From NCBI RefSeq assembly GCF_000219625.1, contig NC_018209.1, forward strand, positions 1,550,001 through 1,614,000: a DNA stretch of 64,000 nt, read 5' to 3'. The notes under the pieces are model-generated. The model was not told the DNA's origin. It did no database searches and saw only the letters and a list, made by a program, of their open reading frames with translations. Positions 54,405 to 64,000 of this stretch are shown here, in pieces; position 1 is the stretch's first letter; every line of letters starts with the position of its first letter. The position numbers and the translations under genes are program-made. This DNA is from Zymoseptoria tritici IPO323 (Eukaryota; Ascomycota; Dothideomycetes; Mycosphaerellales; Mycosphaerellaceae).

Positions 54405-55742
54405 ATGGTATTAGCCCGCGTGGCTGAATACCTTTCGCCATCCTCCACTCCTCCCGACTCCTCTTCCTCGTCATCAACGGCTTCCTTCATCAGCAACAAT
54501 GGAGATCATCAGCCGGAGAACAATCACAGCGCCCTGCGACGGCCGACAGAAGATCTTCAACCGAATACCGAACACCCACGAACGCCCATCCCGCGCGTAG
54601 TCGACGTCGATCATGAAGACTACCGCCCACCATATCCACACGCTATCCTCGCGGGAGGTCTCGGCGGCACAATGGGCGATATGCTGATGCATTCCCTCGA
54701 TACCGTCAAAACGCGGCAACAGGGTGATCCTCATATGCCGCCGAAATACACGAGCATGGGAAACACATACTACACGATCCTCCGACAAGAAGGCGTCTGG
54801 CGAGGATTGTACGGAGGAGTCTGGCCCGCCTTCATGGGCTCATTCGCAGGCACATGTATCTTTTTCGGCTGCTACGAATGGAGCAAGCGCACCATGATAG
54901 ACTTGGGCATAACACCGTCCTTTGCCTACCTTGCCAGCGGCTTCTGCGCAGACCTCGCTGCATCTCCACTCTATGTCCCCACCGAAGTGCTCAAAACGAG
55001 GTTGCAGCTGCAAGGTAAACACAACAATCCCTTCTTCGTAAGTGGCTACAACTACCGCAGCAGCATGCACGCTTTCCGCACCATCTATCGCACAGAAGGC
55101 GTGCTGGAACTCTTTTCCGGATACAAAGCGACGCTCTTCCGTGACCTGCCATTCTCAGCGCTGCAGTTCGCGTTCTACGAGCAAGAGCAGCGATTGGCAA
55201 AACAATGGGTGGGACCAGGGAAGGAAATCGGAATGCCATTGGAGATCTTGACAGGAGCGAGCGCAGGTGGTATGGCAGGTGTCCTCACATGTCCAATGGA
55301 CGTGGTCAAGACGAGAATACAGACCGAGCTTGACCCCGAACTTGCAGCAGCAGCGAGGGAGAAGCGATCAGCGATGAAAGCCAAGTCCGCTGCCGTCAAA
55401 GCATCCTCCTCATCTTCGTCAACCACACGTCCATCAACCGCATCGCCAGCGTCCTCCTCCTCTTCCTCCCAAACCCGCTCCATCTCCACCTCCGGTCCCA
55501 GCACCGCGCTCAAACACCACGGCCAAGTCCCACTGGACACGGAATCCGTCATCAAAGCTCTTCGCATCATCTACCGGACTGAAGGAGTGGGTGGATGGTT
55601 CCGAGGCGTGGGTCCGCGTTTCGTCTGGACGAGCGTACAGAGCGGTACTATGCTCGTCGTGTTCCAGAAGTTGCTGCGGTGGTTCGATGCCAATCCGCTG
55701 GTCAAGGTGGACCCGGAGGAGGGGTTGAGGGGGTGGTCGTGA
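54405..55742 (+). CDS. Mitochondrial carrier family protein (445 aa), Mme1/YMR166C-like
   Basis: Intronless. Three carrier repeats with signature motifs: HSLDTVKTRQQ (about 96-106), PTEVLKTRLQLQ (192-203) and PMDVVKTRIQ (297-306). It carries FFGCYEWSKR and RDLPFSALQFAFYE blocks and a C-terminal RTEGVGGWFRGVGPRF. An N-terminal disordered extension of about 75 residues (Ser- and Pro-rich) and a Ser-rich insertion of about 60 residues in repeat three make it longer than the usual 300-aa carrier. Closest general resemblance is to fungal carriers of the YMR166C/Mme1 type (inner-membrane Mg2+ export in yeast). I hold that sub-assignment loosely. The first motif has Ser where Pro is usual. Confidence 0.9.
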   Translation: MVLARVAEYLSPSSTPPDSSSSSSTASFISNNGDHQPENNHSALRRPTEDLQPNTEHPRTPIPRVVDVDHEDYRPPYPHAILAGGLGGTMGDMLMHSLDTVKTRQQGDPHMPPKYTSMGNTYYTILRQEGVWRGLYGGVWPAFMGSFAGTCIFFGCYEWSKRTMIDLGITPSFAYLASGFCADLAASPLYVPTEVLKTRLQLQGKHNNPFFVSGYNYRSSMHAFRTIYRTEGVLELFSGYKATLFRDLPFSALQFAFYEQEQRLAKQWVGPGKEIGMPLEILTGASAGGMAGVLTCPMDVVKTRIQTELDPELAAAAREKRSAMKAKSAAVKASSSSSSTTRPSTASPASSSSSSQTRSISTSGPSTALKHHGQVPLDTESVIKALRIIYRTEGVGGWFRGVGPRFVWTSVQSGTMLVVFQKLLRWFDANPLVKVDPEEGLRGWS

Positions 55743-56818
55743 GGAGAGGGAAGTGGGTGGGATGGGATGGGAGGGAACGCATTGGATGGCGTGACTGGCG
55801 TTGACTGGCATTTTGGAAGGGTATGGATACAGCACGATGGATGGGGAGGACTGCGCGGTGCATGTGGACCGGACCAGCCTTTGTATGTATAGATCTCTCA
55901 ACCTACTAATTCTTTTTTCTCTGTGGGGTGCGGTCCACCGGTCGTCTGAATTCCTGGTTAGCCAAGGACTTACCATTCACAACTCGAATCGACAAACCGC
56001 AACGAAAATGGGTTGTTGCGAGCTGGTCAACACGGCAGATAGAACATATCGTCGCCCTCCACACTGTCTGGGACCGCTTCTCCATGGCTCTATATTGATC
56101 ACGCCATGGACCATCTTCTCTCCAAGCACCCAATTCGAGCTTCGGCCTCATCTTCTTGATCCTCAATGATGAGCATCCAGGTGTGCGGTCCGGGATCCTC
56201 GACGTGGTTAGATACCCAGAGCCCGGCCATGCCATGAGATGACCAGGACCAGGATAGCGTGGGGAAAGGAATCGCATGTGTTCGAACCTGGTCCGGCATT
56301 TGAAGGCTTGTTTGAATGGGTTTGATGGCCCAGAGACCGGGACGGCGTCCATCAACATGCAATTGAGAGACTACCACGATGCTTTCGTGCGCGGTAATGG
56401 CATATGCGGACCTGGATCCGCAAGCACCACCAGACTGTCAGTCAAAATTGGATCAGGATACACGATCAATGTCGCCTTCAACCTGCTACGTCGACAACAG
56501 CTCTGCGAAGCTATCCGAAAGCATGAACGCAGTGTTCTTCATCCTGGAGGAATCCATCGACATCTGCCGAGCATATCCAGCCACATGGATCTTACCAATA
56601 AAGGGCTATTTCTCGTGTCAGCACAGCGAACTTTCGAGTCTCCACTTGTCTGACAGAGTTAACTAATCCGTTTGCCAGGATTTACACCGAGCGAGGCATG
56701 GAGAGTGCTGCCGCGTTACCAAAGCGAGCGGCAGAATTGCTCACATGTGCTCACCTGGTTTCTGTCGGTCGGTCAACAAGAGCAATACCCACTCTGACTC
56801 CGAAGAAGGCCAGCAAAC
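55743..56818. other. Intergenic
   Basis: Short overlapping frames on both strands (for example 55,906-56,358 minus, 56,276-56,653 plus) without family resemblance. I see no supported gene. Confidence 0.45.
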
Positions 56819-57152
56819 ATGCTCCTTATCAAAGTCACCATCGTCCTCTCCATGGCGTCGACCGCCTTCGCCGGAGCGGTGCGTCCTTCGCCAGTCTACG
56901 AGTGCACTGGGTGTCCGTCATGCTGACACACTGAGTTTAGTACTGTATCAAACCCAACAGGGCCGCACAGAACACCGCAGGAAGATGTTACGTCGACCCG
57001 GCCAGAGCGTACAAAGACTGCCCGAGTGTACGGTTCTTCCTCTCCCATCTGATGTTCGCGCAGCCTTGCTGACTGCCCCTCAGGACCACCCTTGCACGCA
57101 CGACCAGCACCCGTGCGGTTACAACAAACGGGGCCAAATGCGCTGCACTTGA
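56819..57152 (+). CDS. Small secreted cysteine-rich protein (71 aa)
   Basis: Three exons: 56,819-56,878, 56,941-57,027 and 57,084-57,152. Introns of 62 nt (GTGCGT...CTGACAC...TAG) and 56 nt (GTACGG...CTGACTG...CAG), both phase 0. Exon 1 is 20 codons, a signal peptide (MLLIKVTIVLSMASTAFAGA). The mature protein of about 51 residues has six Cys (YCIKP, GRCYVD, KDCPS, HPCTH, HPCGY, MRCT), many His and Gln, and no resemblance I know. It shares only the 20-codon signal-peptide first exon with the 36-37.8 kb peptide genes. Its Cys spacing differs, so homology is not shown. A candidate effector or wall-associated peptide. Confidence 0.7.
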
Positions 57153-57625
57153 GATGGAATTTGCCAGGGAGATGCAAGAATACGATCTTGAGCGTCTGAC
57201 TTTGAGACGACACATTGCGGCATTGGAAAGTGGGAGATCAACCGGACACACATAAACTCATTTCATTCCTTGAAAGATCACCTCAAGCATCGATGAGCGG
57301 ACGCTTATACGAGCTGTCATCCCCATGTCTCCCCATCTCATCAGTTCCCAGTCGAAAGAGGCATCTCGGCGAGTCGTGATGGCATGCCACTCTGCCTTTG
57401 AGAAGATGGATGTAGCAAGCTGACCTTATTCTCTTTCCAGGACGGGTTTGAAACGTCTCGGACTTCCCATCGCTTCCTCGTAATTATCTTTCCGCCATCA
57501 AAACACAATACAGCCTCAAGACCACGAAAGTGCCCGCAGGGTGTTCTCAACATTCTGTGGGACTCGATCAAAGAGGCATACTGGGTACTGTCCCTACTGC
57601 ATCCGATCTGAATATCTGCCCATCC
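57153..57625. other. Intergenic between convergent genes
   Basis: 473 bp. No gene recognised. Confidence 0.5.
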
Positions 57626-59430
57626 TCACTTCTCGTTCTTGTTCACCGAGATCATCGCCGTCTCGATGTCGGAGCTTCCGCTACTGACGACAGTCCCTTC
57701 GATCACCGTCGGCGGCGCCTCCCTCTCCCCATCATAGAAGCCCTCACGGCCCTCTTTGGCCATGTACTCCCACTTCCTTGGCATGCTCTCATAGCCTTCC
57801 AGATGGATCTTTGCTTTGACGAACAATCTCAAGACATAGTATACTGTGCCCGCAGTGATGAACGACAGGAGCCATCCCATCTTGTACATGTTGACAGCTG
57901 CTGGCCCAACAGTCCCAGGCTGGAGCTGGCCGACAAGACCAGGAAGACTAGTGACCATCCCACAAAACCAAGCGAAGACTCCAACCCAGTTCACACCAGA
58001 CCAGAACCAGTATAGCGAGCCTTTGCTACCATCATACATCGACGGCGTATGCAAATTTCCCCTCCGGACGAAGACATAGTCCACGATCCACACCGAACAG
58101 ATTGGCGCCATGTAAATATTGTACGAGCTCAAGAACGTCAAGAACTTGGTCGCATTCTGCAGCAGCAACCACGGCTGTACCACCACTCCAAGAACCGCAC
58201 AGATGATCTGGCCCCGAATGATAGTGACGTACTTTGGCGCAAAGGATGTCAGGTCCGCTCCGAAAGGCAGACTGTTCGCTCCTAGATTCGTCGCAATCGC
58301 CGCGACCACATATGTCATAGCGACACACCACACCCCGGTTCTCGCTCCCGCCGTCCAGTAGTGGTCTAAGATGGCGTCCAGCAAGTCCCATATGTTCCAG
58401 TATGCCACACCCCAGACTCCTTGGATGGAAGCCGTGGACGCCAATCCGAGGAAGAGGACGAGTACTTTCGCTCCGAAGAGGGACAGGCCTTGGATCCAAC
58501 CTGCGTCTCGAGTGCGGTTGCAGTAGCGGGATAGGTCAGGCTGGTTGACCAGCATGGGGGAGAGGGTGCCGAGGATGATGTTGATGCCGTTCATGATTGC
58601 CCAACCGAGTGGGACGGCATTGCGTGCTTTTGCTCCTGCGGCGTTGGCGAGGGACAAGGCTTTGGTTCCGGAGCCGGTGGACATGCACCATCCGAAGAGG
58701 GCGAAGGTGGAGATTGGAAGGAGGATTCCTTTGATTGTGTAGAGGTAGTGGATCTTCTTCGGGTGCACGAAGACGAGGGGGAGTTGGATCATCCAGACGA
58801 GGAAGAAGCAGAGGAGTTGAGCGGAGGTCAGGCCGGAGGATGGAGAAAGGGTGTTGGGAAAGGACGACCAGGAGGCACCGAACATACACCGGAAGGCGAC
58901 GGAGAGGAGGTTGGCGGCATAGAACTGGATTGCCATGATCAGCACACGACCTACTCGTGCTGATTGAGAAGACTCACAGTCTGCACTCCAAACCAAATAA
59001 TACACACAACGCCTCTGATGAAGATGAAGAAAAATGCTCCCCACATCCCCATCACAGAGCGACACAACACCGGAAAGCCAAGATGATACTGCACTCCCGG
59101 CCTCGCCATGGCCATCACCATCAACGCGGAGATGAAGCAGCCGAGCACGCTAGCGATGAAAGTCTGCTGCCATGTCATGCCCGTGGCGATGAGGGACGCA
59201 GCTGCGTTCCACCCGGTGGGACCGAAGGCGTTGGTCAGCCAGAAGAGAGGGAGGGAGTACCATTGCCATGTTCGTTCGGAGGGAGGCGTGGGTTCGAGAT
59301 CGCGGTTGGACCAGCGGCCTTTGCCTACGGTGAGGGTACCGGGTGGTGCTTCGGGGGCTTTGAGGAAGGTGCGGAAGGCATGTTTGGATTGGAATGGTGC
59401 TGCGAGGGTCGTTTTGCTGGGGAGACCCAT
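57626..59430 (-). CDS. NCS1-family permease (583 aa; uracil/allantoin/nucleobase type)
   Basis: Two exons: 59,430-58,978 and 58,924-57,626, with a 53-nt phase-0 intron (GTGAGT...GCTGATC...CAG). The N-terminal part has the family pattern GRWSNRDLEPTPPSERTW followed by LFWLTNAFGPTGWNAAASL. About 12 hydrophobic segments follow, with PDLSRYCNRTRDAGW, an NCS1 signature loop, in the centre. NCS1 permeases (Fur4/Dal4/Fui1/Thi7 group) import uracil, allantoin, uridine or related compounds with protons at the plasma membrane. The first exon ends GVQT and the second starts FYAANLL, as in relatives. The substrate cannot be fixed from sequence. The neighbouring PuuE-like gene makes allantoin or a related ureide an attractive guess. 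Confidence 0.92.
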
Positions 59431-60219
59431 CGTTGAATGCTGAGCCTGAACGGAAGACCGTTGTTGTTGGAAGGTGAAAAGTACAGCGCTCGAAAGACAT
59501 CTGGAAAGTTGACCTTAAACCTCCCAATGAAGGAGCCGGAATAAAGTTAGAGGCATTCTTCGCATCGCTATCGTCAGTTCATGGTCGATCAATCGCAGCA
59601 GCATGTCTTTGCCCGCTCGCTTCGACGAACTCCACGCTTGCACACCATACATCCAAGAAATGGCAGACAGCAGCAGAGAAGCAGTCAAGAATTGGCCTGC
59701 TTATCAGCCGGTACAGATATGCATTGAACGCAGATAAGCCCTGGCCGGCCTTCGGTTGTCATGCTCTCTTGCGTCGGGCAATGTCTGGAGCCGCAGATCT
59801 TGACGGCCATTCACTCTGATTCCCTTGGTCGGTAGATTTGGAACCGGTCAGCTCTTTGGCGGAAGTTCACAGTCCCAGTAGTGTGGATGGCAAACTCGTA
59901 GAGGGTGAGCTCCTCATTCCCATTCCGGGCAGTAGTCTTCCCCGGCGTTCTTCGCCGCCTACCAAGGACCTTATCAACGCCAAGTGATTGTGCTGCATGT
60001 TTTAGTCGCAGAGATGATCGCCTCAAGGATGTATGTGCAGGCCGACAAGTCTATCATTCAGTACTTGTCCGTCGATAGCATTGAATCCATATCCGTAGAG
60101 CAGACAAAGTGCCCAGAGAGTCCGCGAGATTTCGTCAGGAGGAGAACTCTGCATTTGCTGAATCCACAAAAATATCAAAGACTCGTCGATAGGAGCAAGC
60201 GAGCTGTTCCGCTCAGAGT
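59431..60219. other. Intergenic
   Basis: About 790 bp. Upstream region of the NCS1 gene and 3' flank of the next minus-strand gene. No gene recognised. Confidence 0.5.
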
Positions 60220-61360
60220 TCATGCGAGCTGCCCCTTCTTGTAAGGATGCTTCTCCTTGAACGCCTCAGCGATCTCCGTCCTCGTCGCCACCCAGACGCC
60301 TTCTTTCTTGCCGATGTAGTTGACGAAATCCCTCAGCGCAGCCAGACGGCCAGGGCGACCGATGCTATCCAAGATCAGTAAAGTGCACTCTGCGATGTTG
60401 TTATGCTGCGTTTGACTCACATCCTGCAGTGCAACCCAATAGTCATCATCTTCGGCATTCCCTCCTCACCCTCCTCATACAGCACATCGAAAGCATTCTT
60501 GAGATGATCATAGAAACCCGTCGGCTCCGTGAAACCAGACCCAGCGGTATGGAACTTGAAGTCATTGCAGTCGTATGAGTAAGGCACCATGAGCATACCC
60601 TTTGCATCATCTCTGTCCTTCTCATGTGGTACATCCGTCCAGTAAGGTACATCGTCGGCGTAAGTATCAGAGCACCACACCAGCTCTTCTCCCATCTCCG
60701 CATAGACCTGAGGTACAAGCACACGAGACTGTGGAGACAGTCGGCCGTAGTACCATCCGCGAGGAGCGTAGCCCGAGAGAGCTTTGAGAGAAGTGATGGC
60801 TTTCCGGATGTAGTCTTTCTCCTTCTCAACCGGAAAGTCGTGGTAGTCGAGCCAGCGGTAAGCACTGCAAGATCATCAACGGTCGTGGCCTGTTAATACT
60901 TGCGGGAAAAACTCACTGTGAAGCAACATCATGGCCCTCCTCGACACATCTCGTCACAACTTCCGGCTGCTCCTCCACCGCCTGCGCCACAGCGTAAAGC
61001 GTAAACTTCATGCCATACTTGCTGAACAGCCGGAAGAGTCGCCAGAATCCCGCTCGGCTGCCATATTCGTATTCGCTTTCGACGTTCAGATCCCGGCCGT
61101 TGACGCGGGGCGGAACACCTGGATTCTCGCGGAGGTTGGATTCAGAGACGCCATCGCCGCTCATCACAGATCGCTCGCCGCCCTTCAAGTCCGGTCAGTC
61201 CGAGCGGAAAGAGCATGTCTCGAAGTCTCACCTCTTCATAGTTGATCACGAACGAGACTGCGATTTTGGCTTCGTTCGGCCAGCCTGGGTTGATGCCCTT
61301 TTCGCCGTAGCCCTTGAAGTCTCTGATGCCGACACGCTGGACAGATTGATCTCCTGACAT
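60220..61360 (-). CDS. PuuE/polysaccharide-deacetylase-type hydrolase (327 aa)
   Basis: Four exons: 61,360-61,232, 61,182-60,917, 60,864-60,421 and 60,364-60,220. Introns of 49, 52 and 56 nt all have GTGAG donors. It has the NodB-fold variant blocks of PuuE-type allantoinases and HP0310-like deacetylases: RDFKGYGEKGINPGWPNEAK, SFVINYEEGGE, YEYGSRAGFWRLFRLF, the HDVASHAYRWLDYH metal site (its His is created by splicing CA|T), GWYYGRLSPQS, SDTYADDVPYWTDVP and MTIGLHCR. Likely hydrolyses a C-N bond in a ureide or amide. Start taken at 61,360; an in-frame ATG at 61,450 would add 30 residues outside the conserved region. Adjacent to the NCS1 permease and divergent from the OYE gene. Confidence 0.85.
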
Positions 61361-61739
61361 CCTTTCGGCAATGATGCTGTGTGGACGGAGATGTCTTACG
61401 TCGCTGTTGTATGTGTCCGGAAGTTCAGGCCTGCAGCTTGTTGGATCCAAGTCTCAGATGGTCGCTCGGCTTCGCTGCATGACTCGTTTCAGTGATGCCG
61501 GCTTATCGCTGCCCTATCGAGCATATGCACCACAAGTGGGTACATGCTGGGGCTGATAAGTCAGGCGAGTCAGTCCGCTCTTTCGGAACGTTGTGAGGCA
61601 TCATTGGCCCATGGAGAGATTCCATCGGAACAAATTCGGTGCATGGTATCGCTGGTTGAAAATGTATGTCCAAGCGAGCAATGCCAGCGTCGCAAACTGG
61701 AAGTCGTGAGAAGTCTCGAAGATCTGGAGACATAAGAAG
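61361..61739. other. Divergent promoter region
   Basis: About 380 bp between the PuuE-like gene and the OYE gene, possibly co-regulating both. No named binding site can be asserted. Confidence 0.45.
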
Positions 61740-62920
61740 ATGACGAACTTGTTTCAACCTCTGGAAGTTGGCGCAACCAAGCTCCAGCATAGGCTGGTGA
61801 TGGCGCCTCTCACACGATACCGTGCCGATGATGACTGCGTGCCAATGGACATTGCGAAAGGCATGGCGACTCAAAGTGCCAAGTGAGAGAACGACCGCAC
61901 GCTAACATCAAGACGACCACAGAATACTACACTCAACGTGCGTGTGTTCCTGGCACGCTCATTCTCAGCGAGGCGGTGCAAATATCTCCTCGCTGCGTCG
62001 GCCGTGACAACGCACCCGGAATCTGGTCAGAAGCGCAGATCGCAGCATGGAAAGACATCGCCGACGCGGTACATGCGAAAGGTTGCTACATCTGGTGCCA
62101 GCTCTGGGTGCAAGGCCGAGCTGCCGATCCAGCTGTCCAACGACGGCGTGGATCCAGATTTATAAGCTCGAGCGCAGTGCCGCATTCTCCAGAGGCAGAG
62201 ACGCCAGAGGAGATGACGGAGAAGGACATACTCGAAGTCATTGACGACTACAGAGCTGCAGCAAAGAATGCGATCGAAGGAGCAGGCTTCGATGGCGTCG
62301 AGGTCCACGGAGGCAACGGATACCTGCCAGATCAATTCTTGCAGGACGTATGCAACAAGCGGACGGATCGCTGGGGTGGCAGCATCGAGAATCGGGCGAG
62401 ATTCCACATTGAGGTGCTCAAAGCCATCGTTGGAGAAGTCAGTGCGGACAAGACCGCAGTCCGGCTGAGTCCGTGGAGCGACTTCATGGCGATGGGAATG
62501 ATCGATCCGGTACCGACTTTCACTTACCTGGTCGAACAGCTGCGAATCATGAATCTCGCCTTTCTTGATCTGATCGAGGCGAGAATCCGCGGGAACGATG
62601 ATGCGGAATGCGGCGACGGCAAAGATGTCGGGTTCCTCGTTCGTGTTTGGGGTGGCGTCTCTCCGGTTATGATCGGTGGTGGATTCAACCTCGAGTCCGC
62701 CAAAGTGGCGGTGGATGAGAAGTACAGTGGCTACGAGGTCGCAATCGTCTTCGGCAGATACTGGACCTCGAATCCAGATTTGGCTTTCAAGATGTTCAAG
62801 GAGGATGTTCCACTCGTCAAGTATGACAGGTCGACGTTTTACACACCGAAGAAGGCGGACGGATACATCGACTGGGAGTTCAGCCCGGAATTCAAAGCGA
62901 CTTCAGTAAAGGTGGCGTGA
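61740..62920 (+). CDS. Old Yellow Enzyme family NADH:flavin oxidoreductase (about 360-370 aa)
   Basis: Exon 1 starts at 61,740 (MTNLFQPLEVGATKLQHRLV, then MAPLTRYRADDD). A short intron ends in CAG before 61,921, and exon 2 runs EYYTQRACVPGTLILSEAV to the stop at 62,920. Family marks: CQLWVQGRAADP, GFDGVEVHGGNGYLPDQFLQ (catalytic His and Asn of the HxxN site), TDRWGGSIENRARF, and the phosphate-binding GGGFNLE and FGRYWTSNPDL. OYEs bind FMN and reduce activated C=C bonds with NAD(P)H. The donor site is unclear. The consensus GTGAGA (61,884) puts the join out of frame. GC at 61,859 (AAAG|GCATGG) or GTGCCA (61,876) keep the frame. Otherwise there is a small frameshift. Confidence 0.82.
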
Positions 62921-64000
62921 TCGGATGCGCAGAGTAATCTGGGAAAGGAATCAATCAGCCTTGATCGTTTCGCGCCTCGGTAGTCTCGCTCATTGCTCAT
63001 ACTGTTCGACGTGACTATCAGCCTCTGCGCTCCCACTCGCGCTGCCTTATTTGATACAGCTGATTTGCAAACATGTCTTGCTGTGAATAAGTGAACTTTG
63101 CTGCTCCACGCTGGCGCTGTTGGTCGATCATTCGCTGGCTCATGCGCATTTAGTTGTGCGGCGTGTGAAAGTTTCGTGATGGATCGGCAACGGCTTGCTG
63201 ATATTGTTACTGCATGGGGTTGTAATGGAGCATGCCGTACACGATGGCGGATCGTCGTATTGCTGAAGAAGTAAATCCGTGCAAGATCGATGTGAGCAAA
63301 AATGGATAAACCGCCAGAGTCCATGAATGAAGCCGTGATCGTCGCATCACACTGCGGTATGGAATAAGGAAAAAGATGCCCGAACAGCAGCATTGTACTA
63401 GGAATCTTTGATCAGACCTGCGCTTCATTCGAGCCAGCTGAAGATTCGGTTCCCGGACCATTTCCAGAATCGTCGGCTGGCCGTGATTGAAGGTAGCGCT
63501 ACATTGTTTTCCAGGGCGTGGACCCTTTGAGAGCCTCACTACTGCCACTCCTACAGAGGGCCTCCCAAAGCACGGTGATGACTTGCAGGCGTGCAATCTT
63601 GCTCTCTCGTCGTATGCGGAACGAGTATCGTTCAAGTGCCTCTTCAATGAGACCGCTTCCTTGGGAGCGACCCAGTCACATCATCTGAATCGCCTGCGAA
63701 GGTCTTGCAAGGAGCAACGAAGCTTTGCCAGTGCGAGCTGACCGATAAACATTGTATTCGGGGAAGCTTTGCACGCTGGTATAATATGTATGTCGCTTGA
63801 ACGCTGCGCAGCAGCCAGATAACAGACTACATCGACGCAAAGTGAATTGCAAAGTCGGCGTACTTCGATGTGTCGGTCCCTGATGATTCTGTGGCCAATG
63901 TCGCAGCATAAATCGCTCTCGACTGGCGAGAGACTTGGAACAACAAATCGATCCTAGACAGTGATGCCGTCCTTACCTCGGGCCGCACGTCGGGTTCCTT
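62921..64000. other. Intergenic to window end; nothing recognised
   Basis: About 1.08 kb. Frames of up to 184 codons on the minus strand (62,839-63,393) overlap the OYE 3' end and show no domain or bias that would support a gene. Confidence 0.45.

Overview
The window is a filamentous ascomycete (Pezizomycotina) chromosome segment, probably Dothideomycetes (Mycosphaerellales/Capnodiales-like). The basis is short GT-AG introns of about 49-83 nt, fungal gene families, and repeats decayed by C-to-T/G-to-A transitions at CpA/TpG, the signature of repeat-induced point mutation (RIP). The order-level placement is inference.

Positions 1-35,870 form a transposon compartment in which almost every reading frame is broken by TAG/TAA. 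It is a nested stack. A LINE (1,004-6,156, flanked by a 15-bp target duplication) lies beside a minus-strand Helitron whose Rep/helicase occupies about 6.26-11.93 kb. A poorly assigned stretch (13.0-18.0 kb) holds three related degenerate small-protein segments and a 145-bp MITE with TA flanks. A DDE integrase-type transposase gene begins near 18.1 kb and is split by an 8,461-bp Ty3/gypsy chromovirus (18,329-26,789; two 302-bp LTRs). That chromovirus carries gag, pol with a chromodomain, and a long antisense reading frame with a Cys cluster. The transposase resumes at 26,795. Further right, a minus-strand LINE with a 13-bp target duplication contains a second, plus-strand copy of the same LINE, giving a 1.5-kb inverted repeat centred at 32,262.5.

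Near 35.87 kb the sequence switches to normal gene-bearing DNA. Just inside the border are two genes for 52-aa, six-cysteine, defensin/knottin-like secreted peptides with the same three-exon structure. Then come remnants of dead genes (38-40.3 kb), a secreted GPI-type PEBP protein, a secreted flavin amine oxidase, a Tyr/Ser/Pro-rich protein, a broken lysozyme-like (SLT) gene, a frameshifted multi-pass membrane protein gene and a small secreted polysaccharide-lyase-like gene. From 52.4 kb the genes look healthier: a SAP-like multi-pass membrane protein, a mitochondrial carrier, another small secreted Cys-rich protein, an NCS1 permease, a PuuE/polysaccharide-deacetylase-type hydrolase and an Old Yellow Enzyme homologue.

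The layout resembles a two-speed genome: RIP-decayed repeats directly beside secreted-peptide genes and pseudogenes, grading into housekeeping and catabolic genes. The NCS1 permease, PuuE-like enzyme and OYE are adjacent and could form a small nitrogen-compound uptake and catabolism group. That is inference from neighbourhood and family only.
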